Assembly: GCA_035301485.1 (NCBI GenBank)
Contig: DATGUF010000018.1
Coordinates: 1-25,585, forward strand
Reading direction: 5' to 3'
Origin: CALEAR01 sp035301485
GTDB lineage: Bacteria; Pseudomonadota; Gammaproteobacteria; Pseudomonadales; Alcanivoracaceae
DNA: 25,585 bases
Of this stretch, positions 7,434 through 16,065 are shown one piece after another (within the stretch, counting starts at the first letter, position 1; each line of letters starts with the position of its first letter). A program made the translations under genes and the position numbers. The notes below the pieces were generated by a model. The model did no database searches. It had not been told where the DNA came from and saw nothing but the letters and a program-made list of their open reading frames with translations.

Positions 7434-8771
7434 ATGCCAAACAGCAAAAACAGCTGGACCCTGGATCAGTTCCAGGTCGCCCCCGAAGTGGGCAAAAAAC
7501 GATTTCATGATTTTGATCTTGATCTGCGCTTAATGCGCGGCATCGCAGATGTGGGTTTCCAATACTGCACCCCTATCCAAGCACAGGTGCTAACGCACAC
7601 CTTGGCAGGCGCTGATGCCATTGGTAAAGCACAAACCGGCACAGGTAAAACCGCTGCTTTTTTAGTGACCATTGTGAACGATTTACTGCGCCACCCTGTT
7701 ACCGTAAAACGCTATGCAGGTGAGCCAAGAGCGCTCATTGTGGCACCCACTCGTGAGCTAGCCTTGCAAATAGAGAAAGATGCACAGGCCTTATGCGCGC
7801 ACACCGACTTACAAGTGATGAGCGTTGTGGGCGGCATGAACTTCCAGCAACAACAAGAGCGCTTACAAACATCTCTCATTGATATTTTAGTAGCCACACC
7901 TGGCCGCTTGCTCGATTTCGCCACACGCCGCGACTTGTGGCTTGACCGAGTAGAGATTGTGGTGCTCGATGAAGCCGACCGCATGTTAGACATGGGCTTC
8001 ATTCCAGATGTAAAACGTATTATTCAGTACACGCCTGAGAGCAAGCATCGTCAAACGCTGCTCTTTTCGGCCACCTTCAGCCCAGACATTATGAACTTGG
8101 CTAACCGTTGGACACTGGCCCCTGAAATCGTTGAAGTGGCGCCTGAGCAAATCACCACAGACACCGTTGAGCAGAAGGTGTACATCACAGAAACAGAGCA
8201 AAAATACGATTTGCTACACAACCTTATTGTGAAAGAAAACCTAGACAAAGTGATTGTGTTTGCGAACCGTCGTGATATTACCCGCCGCCTGTGTGACCGC
8301 TTAAAAAACAACGGCATTAATGCAGCAATGCTATCTGGCGAAGTGCCGCAAAACCAACGCACTCGCACTTTAGATCGTTTTAAAGACGGGCGCGTACGTG
8401 TATTAATCGCCACCGATGTGGCTGGGCGCGGCATCCATATTGATGGCGTTTCCCACGTGGTGAACTTTAACTTGCCCGAAGACCCGGAAGATTACGTGCA
8501 CCGCATTGGCCGTACAGGCCGCGCTGGCACCACAGGCATCTCCATCAGTTTCGCCTGTGAAGATGATGCATTTTTGTTGCCTGAGCTAGAGAAAGCCATT
8601 GAGATGAAACTTAACATTACTTACCCGCCGGAATCATTGCTCACGCCAGTGGCTAACTTGAGTAACCGCGAACCCGGCAGCGGCCGTCGCCGTAATCGCC
8701 CTACGCGTCGCCGTAATAGCTCGCAACGTAACAAGCAAAATGCGTCGTCGTCGCCGAAATCATCCGAATGA
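7434..8771 (+). CDS. rhlB: DEAD-box ATP-dependent RNA helicase, RhlB type
   Basis: This 445-residue protein carries all DEAD-box motifs: Q motif GFQYCTPIQ (41-49), AQTGTGKT (66-73), PTRELA (105-110), TPGR (155-158), DEAD (179-182), SAT (212-214), then in the second RecA domain ATDVAGRGIHIDG and HRIGRTGRAG. The blocks GEPRALIVAPTREL and DYVHRIGRTGRAG match RhlB as found in Pseudomonas; in E. coli RhlB unwinds RNA in the degradosome. The C-terminal tail is rich in Arg, Ser and Asn (RRRNRPTRRR) and likely binds RNA. ATG 7434 is preceded by AGAAGAG. The AT-rich leader has a possible -10 TAAAAT at 7287 and a small hairpin (CATGC/GCATG near 7305-7320). The 3' end overlaps the rhodanese gene by 32 bases. 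Confidence 0.88.
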   Translation: MPNSKNSWTLDQFQVAPEVGKKRFHDFDLDLRLMRGIADVGFQYCTPIQAQVLTHTLAGADAIGKAQTGTGKTAAFLVTIVNDLLRHPVTVKRYAGEPRALIVAPTRELALQIEKDAQALCAHTDLQVMSVVGGMNFQQQQERLQTSLIDILVATPGRLLDFATRRDLWLDRVEIVVLDEADRMLDMGFIPDVKRIIQYTPESKHRQTLLFSATFSPDIMNLANRWTLAPEIVEVAPEQITTDTVEQKVYITETEQKYDLLHNLIVKENLDKVIVFANRRDITRRLCDRLKNNGINAAMLSGEVPQNQRTRTLDRFKDGRVRVLIATDVAGRGIHIDGVSHVVNFNLPEDPEDYVHRIGRTGRAGTTGISISFACEDDAFLLPELEKAIEMKLNITYPPESLLTPVANLSNREPGSGRRRNRPTRRRNSSQRNKQNASSSPKSSE

Positions 8772-9078
8772 AATTGACCACGGCCTCGCTGAGCTGTGGC
8801 TTACCGCACCACGCACCCACTTTGTGGATTTGCGTGATGCGGCCAGTTTTTCTTTTCGGCGCATCCAAGGCGCCATTTCAGTGTCGCACAGTAACGTCGA
8901 CACCTTTCTAGCCAACACCCCAAAAAACACCGACCTAATTTTATATTGCTATAACGGCAATGTGAGCCGCTACGCCATGGACTTCTTTCGCCAACAAGGC
9001 TTTACCTATGTGTATAGCCTCATGGGCGGCTTTGAAGCATGGCGTAAACGCTACCCTGAATACACCACTACAGATTAG
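8740..9078 (+). CDS. glpE: GlpE-like single-domain rhodanese
   Basis: The 112-residue protein has the size of E. coli GlpE (108 residues) and shares its layout: VDLRDAASF, the active-site loop CYNGNVSR with catalytic C70 (CYHGNSSK in E. coli), and YSLMGGFEAWRKRYP (YSIDGGFEAWQRQFP). GlpE moves a sulfane sulfur from thiosulfate to acceptors such as cyanide or thioredoxin in the cytosol. The only in-frame ATG is 8740, inside the last 32 bases of rhlB in another frame, and gives an unusual start MRRRRRNHPN. No clear ribosome site is visible, so translation may depend on rhlB. A later non-ATG start is possible. The end overlaps the convergent PIN-PhoH gene by 11 bases. Confidence 0.83.
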   Translation: MRRRRRNHPNEIDHGLAELWLTAPRTHFVDLRDAASFSFRRIQGAISVSHSNVDTFLANTPKNTDLILYCYNGNVSRYAMDFFRQQGFTYVYSLMGGFEAWRKRYPEYTTTD

Positions 9079-10444
9079 CTTCCGCGTATTCAGCCAACGC
9101 TGAACGGGGCACACCTTGCAGTTGCACACCGCCACTAAGTGGGAAACCTTTAAAACGTTCCATCATATAGGTGAGCCCAGAGCTAGTGGGGCTTAAGTAC
9201 GGTGTATCAATTTGCGCCAAATTACCCAAACACACCACTTTGCTCCCCTCACCTGCACGCGTAATAATAGTTTTCATCTGATGCGGCGTAAGGTTCTGGC
9301 TCTCATCAATAATAATGAGGGATTTTTGAAAGCTGCGGCCACGAATATAGTTTAGGGCCTTAAACTCAATGTTTGCGCGCTCTCGTACATACTGAATGCT
9401 TGCTTCGGGGTTTTCATCATAAAGGTGCAAAGCTTCAATATTGTCGTTAATAGCCCCCAACCAGGGGTCCATTTTTTCTTCTTCTGTGCCGGGTAAAAAA
9501 CCATGCTCTTCTGCTAGGGGCGGCGTTGAACGAGTAGCGATAATTTTATTAAAACGCTCTTCCTCAATGGTCATTTCAATGGCGGCCGCCAAGGCCAAAA
9601 TAGTTTTACCGGAACCCGCCGAACCCGTTAAAGTAACTAAGTGCACCTCAGGGTCAAGCAACAAGTGTAAACCCAATGCCTGATGAATATTCAAGGGCTC
9701 TAGCCCCCACGCTTCCTGCGCCATGAGCTGTTCTGCCTGCAAGTGTCGCAGCACCACGTGTTGATCATCTGCGCTGATTACACGGCCAATAAAACCTTGC
9801 TCATCCAAAATAAACTGATTGGGAAACACCGCCTCTTCCTCAATGGCCGCTAACACTTCTTGCGTCACCAAACGGTGCCATGTATTGCCCGTTTCTTGCT
9901 TGGTATCCACGTGCTCTATGCGATCCCAAAACGAGCCCGTTAGCTCAAAATAGCCAAGCGACAACTGCTTAACATCAGACACGAGCTGATCGTTGTGGTA
10001 GTCCTCCGCCTCAATACCACAAGCCTTAGCTTTCAAACGCATGTTAATGTCTTTACTCACCAACACGTAGCGGTTGGCGCTGTGCTTCGTCTGCAGGGAA
10101 GCCACATCATTAATAATACGGTTGTCGTTAATGTTATCTGGCAACAAGCTCTCTTGCCCTTGCATGGGCATTAGCACTGAAATGGTGCCGCTTTCTTCAT
10201 TAGGGCCACGCTGGATGGGCACGCCCAGCTCGATTTCTTTACTGCTTGCGTCCCCAAGCAACCGATCAATTAAGCGAATAGCTGCTCGGCAATCTGCCGC
10301 AATATGAGAGTTGCCAGTTTTTAATTTATCGAGCTCTTCGAGTACGGTCATGGGGATCACCACACCATGCTCTTCAAAATTCAGCATAGCGTTGGGATCA
10401 TGAATCAGAACGTTGGTATCTAACACATAAAAGGTTGTTGGCAT
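9068..10444 (-). CDS. PhoH family ATPase with N-terminal PIN domain
   Basis: The 458-residue protein joins a PIN nuclease domain to a PhoH ATPase. In the PIN part the acidic residues are D9 (VLDTNVLIHDP), E36/E37 (VLEELDKLK), D107 (NDNRIIND) and D132 (VSKDINMR), the usual metal-binding set. The PhoH part has Walker A GSAGSGKT (274-281) and Walker B IIIDESQN with D380-E381. Such proteins (YlaK/PhoH2 type) are proposed RNA helicase-ribonucleases; the cellular role is little known. ATG 10444 begins at the conserved PIN start; a longer frame reaching 10525 looks unrelated to the family. No good ribosome binding site is visible. It converges on the rhodanese gene with no terminator between. Confidence 0.88.
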   Translation of the reverse strand: MPTTFYVLDTNVLIHDPNAMLNFEEHGVVIPMTVLEELDKLKTGNSHIAADCRAAIRLIDRLLGDASSKEIELGVPIQRGPNEESGTISVLMPMQGQESLLPDNINDNRIINDVASLQTKHSANRYVLVSKDINMRLKAKACGIEAEDYHNDQLVSDVKQLSLGYFELTGSFWDRIEHVDTKQETGNTWHRLVTQEVLAAIEEEAVFPNQFILDEQGFIGRVISADDQHVVLRHLQAEQLMAQEAWGLEPLNIHQALGLHLLLDPEVHLVTLTGSAGSGKTILALAAAIEMTIEEERFNKIIATRSTPPLAEEHGFLPGTEEEKMDPWLGAINDNIEALHLYDENPEASIQYVRERANIEFKALNYIRGRSFQKSLIIIDESQNLTPHQMKTIITRAGEGSKVVCLGNLAQIDTPYLSPTSSGLTYMMERFKGFPLSGGVQLQGVPRSALAEYAEANL

Positions 10445-10601
10445 AAATTTGGTCGCTATAAACGAGAATGAGGGTGTTACCTGATTATTGGTTGCGCTTG
10501 TGCACCATAACACCAGCAGGCACACTATGAATGAATTAACTACACGCTTGAAGCAGCTTTCATGCTAAACGTGTCTAGCCAACATTTCTACTAGGCCACT
10601 T

Positions 10602-11066
10602 ATGCAACCTGAACACAACGATACCTTACAGCTACCGCCACCCCTCTTTTTTCTTGCGGCACTTTTTTTTGGTTACAGTGTGGACAGAGTAGTGCGTTGG
10701 CAGCTACCTGATTGGGGGCTCAACAATCACTTAGCTGCGGGCAGTGCTGCGCTAGCTGTGGTGATCATCCTATCTTCACTATGGGCTTTCAGGCGCCATC
10801 GCACCTCGGTGCTGCCTTATCGCACAGCGAACACGCTGATTACCTCTGGCCCGTTCCGCTTTAGCCGCAACCCACTTTACCTCAGCTTTGCGCTGCTACA
10901 TTTTGCTTGCGCCATCGCGCAACAAAGCCCAGGCATGTTATTAACCCTGCCCTTTGCCATTTGGGCTGTACAGCAATACGTCATTAAACAAGAAGAAGCT
11001 TCACTCGCTGAGCATTTTGCTGAAGCTTGGCAGGATTATCGAAGCCGCGTACGCCGTTGGCTGTAA
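10602..11066 (+). CDS. Isoprenylcysteine methyltransferase-like membrane protein
   Basis: The 154-residue protein has hydrophobic segments near 12-30, 44-62 and about 90-122, and ends with the typical C-terminal block EEASLAEHFAEAWQDYRSRVRRWL. The motif GPFRFSRNPLYLS is the hallmark of the ICMT/phospholipid methyltransferase fold, where it helps bind S-adenosylmethionine beside the E-E and R-R-W residues of the tail. Bacterial members methylate lipids or unknown small molecules; the substrate here is not known. It is transcribed away from the PIN-PhoH gene. The 157 bases between the two divergent genes must hold both promoters, but I see no strong match. Confidence 0.78.
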   Translation: MQPEHNDTLQLPPPLFFLAALFFGYSVDRVVRWQLPDWGLNNHLAAGSAALAVVIILSSLWAFRRHRTSVLPYRTANTLITSGPFRFSRNPLYLSFALLHFACAIAQQSPGMLLTLPFAIWAVQQYVIKQEEASLAEHFAEAWQDYRSRVRRWL

Positions 11067-11069
11067 AAA

Positions 11070-11993
11070 TTAAGGCGTTATCGTGAGATAGGCCACCACC
11101 CCATCGTGATCTGACACCACTTGTTCGCCCTTGGTGGCATAAAGCACACGGTAGCGGCCAGCATTACCACGGCTCACCGCTGCCCTAGTGGTTTTTTCCC
11201 ACAAGCCTGGCGTCATGAAAATATGATCCACTGCTTGGCGCTGGCAACGATAGATATAAGTAAACCTTTCTTCCTCAGCCACGAGCTCTAACGCATTGCG
11301 CAGCGGGTATTGGTTGTACACTGCGTAGGGCTGCCCAAAAAGATCTGGCTTAAGGTGGGTGTTGAAATCGCCCAGCACCAGCACTTCGTTGCCCTCGCTA
11401 TAGCGCTGTTGCGCCCACTGTTGCACCAGCTTGGCTTGTTGCAGGCGTTGTTGTGCCACTCTTTTTTCTGGCAGGCCCAAGCCACTACGCTGATGCAGCA
11501 CCACCACATCCATGGCGGGTCGCGCTAACCGCACATGTAAAGGCTGGCGTTGAAACAACGATACGGAAGTTCTGGTGCCCACGCGTTGAAACAACAACGA
11601 AACGCTGTCTACTTTCAAAGGCCGGCGCACTAACACACCCAAATGCATGCTGCCTGCATCCGTGCCTGGTATGAGCCACGTTTCGTATTCTGGCCCACCC
11701 ACACCTTTTATAACGTCCGCAAGCTGCATCAATACATCGTGTGATGACACTTCTTGCACGGCAAGCAAATGGGGGCTTTGCAGCCTATCGCGCACATAGT
11801 ACGCCATGCTTCTGAGCCGTTCAGGGCTGATTTCATCATTAAAGTACCACAGGTTTTGCGTGGCAAAAAGCCATTCATGAGCCGTTGGCGCAGGCACATT
11901 TATATTTTGCTCCACCACTGTGTAACAGGCAGTGGCAAGGCCACTAAACCATAGCCCCCACAGTGCCAAAACAAGCCCGATCTTCCTGCGCAT
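11070..11993 (-). CDS. Secreted endonuclease/exonuclease/phosphatase-family protein
   Basis: The 307-residue protein starts with a signal peptide (MRRK, hydrophobic 5-20, then GLATA-CYT). The mature part has the EEP fold: ATQNLWYF with N47, VQEVSS with E81, GDFNTH with D209 and N211, and the terminal SDHDG with D295 and H296. Members cut phosphodiesters or phosphomonoesters in DNA, RNA, lipids or sugar phosphates; the target is unclear, but export favours an extracellular or periplasmic one. ATG 11993 is certain: a perfect AAGGAG (12001-12006) sits seven bases before it and overlaps the stop codon of the upstream gene, so the two are translationally coupled. Confidence 0.82.
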   Translation of the reverse strand: MRRKIGLVLALWGLWFSGLATACYTVVEQNINVPAPTAHEWLFATQNLWYFNDEISPERLRSMAYYVRDRLQSPHLLAVQEVSSHDVLMQLADVIKGVGGPEYETWLIPGTDAGSMHLGVLVRRPLKVDSVSLLFQRVGTRTSVSLFQRQPLHVRLARPAMDVVVLHQRSGLGLPEKRVAQQRLQQAKLVQQWAQQRYSEGNEVLVLGDFNTHLKPDLFGQPYAVYNQYPLRNALELVAEEERFTYIYRCQRQAVDHIFMTPGLWEKTTRAAVSRGNAGRYRVLYATKGEQVVSDHDGVVAYLTITP

Positions 11994-12004
11994 ACAGCCA
12001 CTCC

Positions 12005-12574
12005 TTACTCTAACCAGCGCTGCAAGTGCCCCAACCAAGCAGCGCCACTTCCCTCTAACGCCAAGCCCCCCACTACGCTGGATTCAGCATCTAGCACATA
12101 GAGGCGGCTGTTGTTACCCGTGGCACGGCTAAGGCTCTGCCGCCATGCCTCTAATGCACGCGCGTTGGTGGCCACAGCAGTGAAATGAGCACTGTAGGAA
12201 CGGACAAACTGCTCCCACTCTGCTGCTGGCTGTTGTTCTTCTGCTTGCAGCACTAATACCTGCAAGCTTTGCTGCCACTCTGTTTGCAACTTGGCTAACT
12301 TCAATAAGGTGGCCAAGCATTCGCCCTCACAGGCTGCCGGAGCAAAATACACCACTGCAGGATGCTCAGAACGCATCTTTTGCACCCACTCTGGCGCCGC
12401 ACTTTGATGCACTTCCACAGGTACTGCACCATTAGGGCGCTCTTCGGCCACGAAACGCACAGGTAAAGGTTCGGTTTGCAGCTGCGTATAGTATTGCCAA
12501 CCACCCCACGCCCCTAACCCCACCGCCAATAACAATAAAACTATTTTTCTATGATGTGTTGGTCGTTCAGCCAC
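12005..12574 (-). CDS. Membrane-anchored thioredoxin-fold protein, function unknown
   Basis: The 189-residue protein begins at GTG 12574 behind GGAG (spacing seven). Residues 11-24 form one membrane segment. A thioredoxin-like block follows: VVYFAPAACEGEC, with C82 and C86 in a CxxxC pattern as in SCO proteins, and a later YVLDAESSVVGG strand pair. The SCO family's conserved distal His is not evident, so copper delivery is doubtful; a thiol redox or structural role is as likely. The active part would face the periplasm. It is the first gene of a two-gene unit with the secreted EEP protein. I do not recognise a named family with confidence. Confidence 0.65.
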   Translation of the reverse strand: MAERPTHHRKIVLLLLAVGLGAWGGWQYYTQLQTEPLPVRFVAEERPNGAVPVEVHQSAAPEWVQKMRSEHPAVVYFAPAACEGECLATLLKLAKLQTEWQQSLQVLVLQAEEQQPAAEWEQFVRSYSAHFTAVATNARALEAWRQSLSRATGNNSRLYVLDAESSVVGGLALEGSGAAWLGHLQRWLE

Positions 12575-12671
12575 GCGATACTCCGTTCTTCATTAGTGTG
12601 TTACTGTACGTACCCTCAACGCCTCGGCGCCAGAGTAAATTATCCGTGTTGATTGTACGAAAAAGCCCCAT

Positions 12672-12700
12672 GGCATAGTAATGCCCTAACACTGTATAAT
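12672..12700 (+). promoter_or_regulatory. miaB promoter -10 with upstream dyad
   Basis: A perfect TATAAT (12695-12700) lies 38 bases before the miaB ATG. Where a -35 would be expected there is no consensus but a perfect dyad GGCAT-AGTA-ATGCC (12672-12685). This could bind a regulator working on miaB and on the divergent thioredoxin-fold gene. Confidence 0.5.
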
Positions 12701-12738
12701 GTGCGCCCGCAATCCATTCATAACACCTCGGTGCATAC

Positions 12739-14076
12739 ATGACACGCAAGCTGTTTATCAGAACCCATGGCTGCCAAATGAACGAGTACGACTCTAATCG
12801 TATGCTCGATCTCTTAGAGAGCTCCCATGGTTTAACCCCAACTGATTCTGAGCACGAAGCAGACGTGCTGATTCTTAACACCTGCTCTATCCGTGAAAAA
12901 GCGCAAGAAAAGGTCTTTCACCAACTAGGCCGTTGGCGCTTATTGAAAGAAAATAATCCTGACTTATTAATTTGCGTGGGCGGTTGCGTGGCGAGCCAAG
13001 AAGGCGAGCTGATTAAAAGGCGTGCACCCTACGTAGACGTGGTTTTTGGCCCGCAAACCTTACACCGCCTACCCACCTTGCTAAAGCAAGCAAGCGATTC
13101 TAGCCAATTGGCTATGGATATTAGCTTCCCTGAGATCGAGAAGTTTGACCGCTTACCGGAACCTTCTGTAAACGGCCCCACGGCTTTTGTTTCTATAATG
13201 GAGGGCTGCTCTAAATACTGCAGCTTCTGTGTAGTGCCTTACACCCGCGGCGAAGAAGTTAGCCGCCCCGTGGAAAGCGTGATGGAAGAGATCGAGCACT
13301 TAGCTAGCCTAGGTGTCCGCGAAGTAAACCTGCTTGGCCAGAACGTAAATGCTTACCGTGGCTTAGATGCTAATGGCCGCGAAGTTGATTTCGCCGAACT
13401 TTTGCTGCTAGTGAACAAAGTGCCCGGCATCGGCCGCATTCGTTATACCACTAGCCACCCTCTTGAGTTCTCTGATGCCATTATTGATGTATACGCAGAA
13501 ATCCCAGCGTTAGTGAACCACCTGCACTTGCCCGTGCAATCAGGCTCCGACCGCATTCTAGCTATGATGAAGCGCCCGCACACAGCGATTGAGTACAAAT
13601 CTAAAATTCGTCGCTTGCGTAAAATTCGTCCAGACATTTCTATCTCGTCAGATTTCATTATTGGCTTCCCTGGTGAAACGCAAAAAGATTTTGAAGACAC
13701 CATGAAGCTGATTGAAGACGTGGGTTTTGACCACAGCTTTAGCTTTATTTATAGCGCCCGCCCTGGCACCCCTGCGGCAGATTTGCCCGATGATGTGCCC
13801 ATGGAAGAAAAGAAAGAGCGCTTGCAGATTCTACAAAGCCGCATTATTCAAAATACCCAAGCCATTAGCCGCCGCATGGTGGGCACCGAGCAGCGTATTT
13901 TAGTGGAAGGTTTTGCCAAAAAAGACCCTGGCCAATTGCAAGGCCGCACTGAAAACAACCGCGTGGTGAATTTCCGCAGCAGTGATTTAAGTTTAATCGG
14001 CCGCTTTGCCAAGGTAAAAATTGCCGAGGCTTACGCCAATTCACTTCTCGGTGAAAACGCAGTTCTCGACGACTAA
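12739..14076 (+). CDS. miaB: tRNA-2-methylthio-N6-dimethylallyladenosine synthase
   Basis: The 445-residue protein aligns closely with E. coli MiaB (474 residues; shorter at the C-terminus here). MiaB adds a methylthio group to i6A37 of tRNAs reading UNN codons. The N-terminal MTTase domain has cluster cysteines C12, C49 and C83, and the radical-SAM triad is C157, C161 and C164 (CSKYCSFC). HLHLPVQSGSDRIL and SDFIIGFPGET follow, and a TRAM domain (about 378-440) with RTENNRVVNF ends the protein. The ATG at 12739 matches the family start MTRKLFIRTHGCQMNEYDS. It usually sits just upstream of phoH-ybeY-ybeX-lnt; here a sulfate operon lies between. Confidence 0.96.
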   Translation: MTRKLFIRTHGCQMNEYDSNRMLDLLESSHGLTPTDSEHEADVLILNTCSIREKAQEKVFHQLGRWRLLKENNPDLLICVGGCVASQEGELIKRRAPYVDVVFGPQTLHRLPTLLKQASDSSQLAMDISFPEIEKFDRLPEPSVNGPTAFVSIMEGCSKYCSFCVVPYTRGEEVSRPVESVMEEIEHLASLGVREVNLLGQNVNAYRGLDANGREVDFAELLLLVNKVPGIGRIRYTTSHPLEFSDAIIDVYAEIPALVNHLHLPVQSGSDRILAMMKRPHTAIEYKSKIRRLRKIRPDISISSDFIIGFPGETQKDFEDTMKLIEDVGFDHSFSFIYSARPGTPAADLPDDVPMEEKKERLQILQSRIIQNTQAISRRMVGTEQRILVEGFAKKDPGQLQGRTENNRVVNFRSSDLSLIGRFAKVKIAEAYANSLLGENAVLDD

Positions 14077-14090
14077 TCGATAGCCTTTCA

Positions 14091-14112
14091 GCCCCTGCAT
14101 CCCTGCAGGGGC
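14091..14112. terminator. Shared hairpin between miaB and cysA
   Basis: A perfect 9-bp stem GCCCCTGCA (14091-14099) / TGCAGGGGC (14104-14112) with loop TCCC sits between the convergent miaB and cysA stops. Neither side has a real T-tract, so termination may need Rho or be weak; it may also protect both mRNA 3' ends. Confidence 0.55.
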
Positions 14113-14119
14113 GAAGCCC

Positions 14120-15226
14120 TTAGCTTGCTTTAGTGCGCTCCGCAAAGGTCACAAAGCTTGGTTTTTGGGCACCATTTGCAAACACATGACCCTGCCGAGG
14201 CAGCACATACAACAGCTGCCCTTGATGCACTTTTAGCTTTTGCGCTTCTTCGTACGGCACAGTGATCTGCCAGTTTTCTGCGCTTTTCCAACTCACCGGC
14301 GCCAACGTTATGCGTGTTTGAGCACCCACTTGCGCTTCTTCTAGCACCAACATGGGAAGGTTCGCCGCCTCATTGGGCAATTCTTTTAACTCCACTTCGT
14401 GGCTGCGTAGATACAGTTCTACCTGCTCGGCCTTTTCATTCTCCAACCTTACCCACGCTTCGTTATTGGCATGCAGCCCAGCTTTTAGCGTTCCTTCAAA
14501 CACTGCATGTTCACCCAAAAAATCAAACACAAAACGATTATTAGGGTGCGCAAATAGCTGCTTCGGCGTATCCACTTGCTCAATGCGCCCTGCACTCATC
14601 ACCACCACACGATCAGACAGCTCTAAGGCTTCTTCTTGATCATGCGTCACAAATACGCTCGTAAACCCAAGCTGTTGATGCAATTCTTTGAGCCAGGTGC
14701 GCAATTCTTGGCGCACTTTTGCATCCAAAGCGCCGAAAGGCTCATCTAGCAACAGCACCTCTGGCTCTAATGCCAACGCACGGGCTAAGGCCACTCGCTG
14801 CCGCTGGCCACCAGAAAGCTGATCGGGGTACCGCTTGGCTAAATGCCCTAACTGCACCATATCTAGCAGCTCTACAGACTTTCGTTGAATTTCCGCTTTG
14901 CTCGGCCTTTCTTTACGCGGCAGCATGCGCAGCCCGAAACCTATATTTTGTAGCACTGTCATGTGCCGAAAGAGTGCGTAGTTTTGAAACACAAACCCCA
15001 CGCGGCGCTCACGTACTTCCTTGTGAGTAATATCCTCTTCACCAAAGAAAATACGCCCTCCATCGGCTACTTCAAGCCCCGCTATGAGGCGCAACAAGGT
15101 GGTTTTGCCAGAGCCTGATGGGCCTAACAAACCCACCATTTCACCTTTTTCAATACGCAAATTAATGGGTTCTAAGGCTTGGAAATCACCAAAACGCTTT
15201 TCAATATTTTCGATACGAATAGTCAT
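14120..15226 (-). CDS. cysA: Sulfate/thiosulfate ABC transporter, ATP-binding subunit
   Basis: The 368-residue ATPase drives sulfate import through the CysT/CysW channel. Walker A GPSGSGKT is at 35-42, the Q-loop glutamine is Q81 (FVFQNYALF), signature LSGGQ at 137-141, Walker B LLLDEP around 158-163, and the switch H195 (THD). FRHMTVLQNIGFGLR is typical for CysA. The region after about 235 is the regulatory domain (LGEHAVFEGTLKAG, LYLRSHEVEL). Its ATG overlaps the cysW stop by four bases (ATGA), fixing the start and the operon. It is the last gene of sbp-cysT-cysW-cysA. Confidence 0.95.
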   Translation of the reverse strand: MTIRIENIEKRFGDFQALEPINLRIEKGEMVGLLGPSGSGKTTLLRLIAGLEVADGGRIFFGEEDITHKEVRERRVGFVFQNYALFRHMTVLQNIGFGLRMLPRKERPSKAEIQRKSVELLDMVQLGHLAKRYPDQLSGGQRQRVALARALALEPEVLLLDEPFGALDAKVRQELRTWLKELHQQLGFTSVFVTHDQEEALELSDRVVVMSAGRIEQVDTPKQLFAHPNNRFVFDFLGEHAVFEGTLKAGLHANNEAWVRLENEKAEQVELYLRSHEVELKELPNEAANLPMLVLEEAQVGAQTRITLAPVSWKSAENWQITVPYEEAQKLKVHQGQLLYVLPRQGHVFANGAQKPSFVTFAERTKAS

Positions 15227-16065
15227 AGTACAACGTCAGCCTTACGTAATAATTGCGCTTGGCGCCACTCTACAAATGTTTTAATAAATAACGTGAAGAT
15301 GGCCATGAGCGCCAACATGCCTGCAGCGGTAAAAGCTGCGGCTGCCTTATTATCGTTGTGCAATTGGTCCACCAACAAAGGCAGCGTTAGGGTTTGGTTC
15401 ATAATAGCGCCCGACACCACCGATACTGCCCCAAACTCACCCACCGCACGGGCATTGGTTACCACCACGCCATACAGCAAGCCCCATTTAATTTTCGGGA
15501 GGCTCACATGGCGAAACACTTGCCATCCGCTGGCTCCTAACGTGAGCGCCGCATACTCCTCATCACGGCCTTGTATTTGCATCACAGGAATGAGGGTGCG
15601 CGCCACATAAGGCGTGGTAACAAATAGCGTCACCAAAACGATGCCAGGCCAAGCAAACATGATGTAAATATTATGCTCGAATAACCAAGCGCCAAAACGG
15701 CTTTCTACACCATAAATCACCATGTAGCACAAACCGGCCACCACGGGTGATACGGCATACGGTATATCGATAAACGTGAGCAGCAAGCGGCGCCCACGGA
15801 ATTCATAATGGGTGACACACCACGCAAACAAAATGCCAAACAAGGTGTTAAGTGGCACCGTTATCACCGCCACTAACAACGTTAGCCCTAAAGCATGTTG
15901 CAGATAATCCTCTTGCAGGTTAGCCCAGAGTAAATCTAGGCCTCCACTTAAAGCGGTAAAGAAAATAAACACCAGAGGCACCACAAGCAGCACCGCCGCT
16001 ACACTAATGGTGCCTAGTAACAAACTCCACTGCGCCCAACTTTGCGGGGTTTTATTTTTACTCAT
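15223..16065 (-). CDS. cysW: Sulfate ABC transporter permease CysW
   Basis: This 280-residue inner membrane permease has about six transmembrane segments and the EAA loop (TLGASGWQVFRHVSLPKIKWGLLYG) that contacts CysA. The blocks FIDIPYAVSPVVAGLCYM and NARAVGEFGAVSVVSG are typical of CysW. I chose ATG 16065, which overlaps the cysT stop as ATGA and has GAGG just upstream; a TTG at 16080 would add five residues. With CysT it forms the channel for sulfate or thiosulfate. Confidence 0.94.
   Translation of the reverse strand: MSKNKTPQSWAQWSLLLGTISVAAVLLVVPLVFIFFTALSGGLDLLWANLQEDYLQHALGLTLLVAVITVPLNTLFGILFAWCVTHYEFRGRRLLLTFIDIPYAVSPVVAGLCYMVIYGVESRFGAWLFEHNIYIMFAWPGIVLVTLFVTTPYVARTLIPVMQIQGRDEEYAALTLGASGWQVFRHVSLPKIKWGLLYGVVVTNARAVGEFGAVSVVSGAIMNQTLTLPLLVDQLHNDNKAAAAFTAAGMLALMAIFTLFIKTFVEWRQAQLLRKADVVL

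Noticed and set aside
8650..8760. Frameshift joining rhlB and the rhodanese into one protein
   Set aside because: rhlB ends with a normal basic tail and the rhodanese has its own ATG and full domain; two genes are the simpler reading.
9068..9078. Terminator between rhodanese and PIN-PhoH genes
   Set aside because: The stops overlap and no stem with a T-tract is visible nearby.
11310..11679. Plus- and minus-strand frames inside the EEP gene
   Set aside because: The EEP frame carries all catalytic motifs and a signal peptide; the others are shadows.
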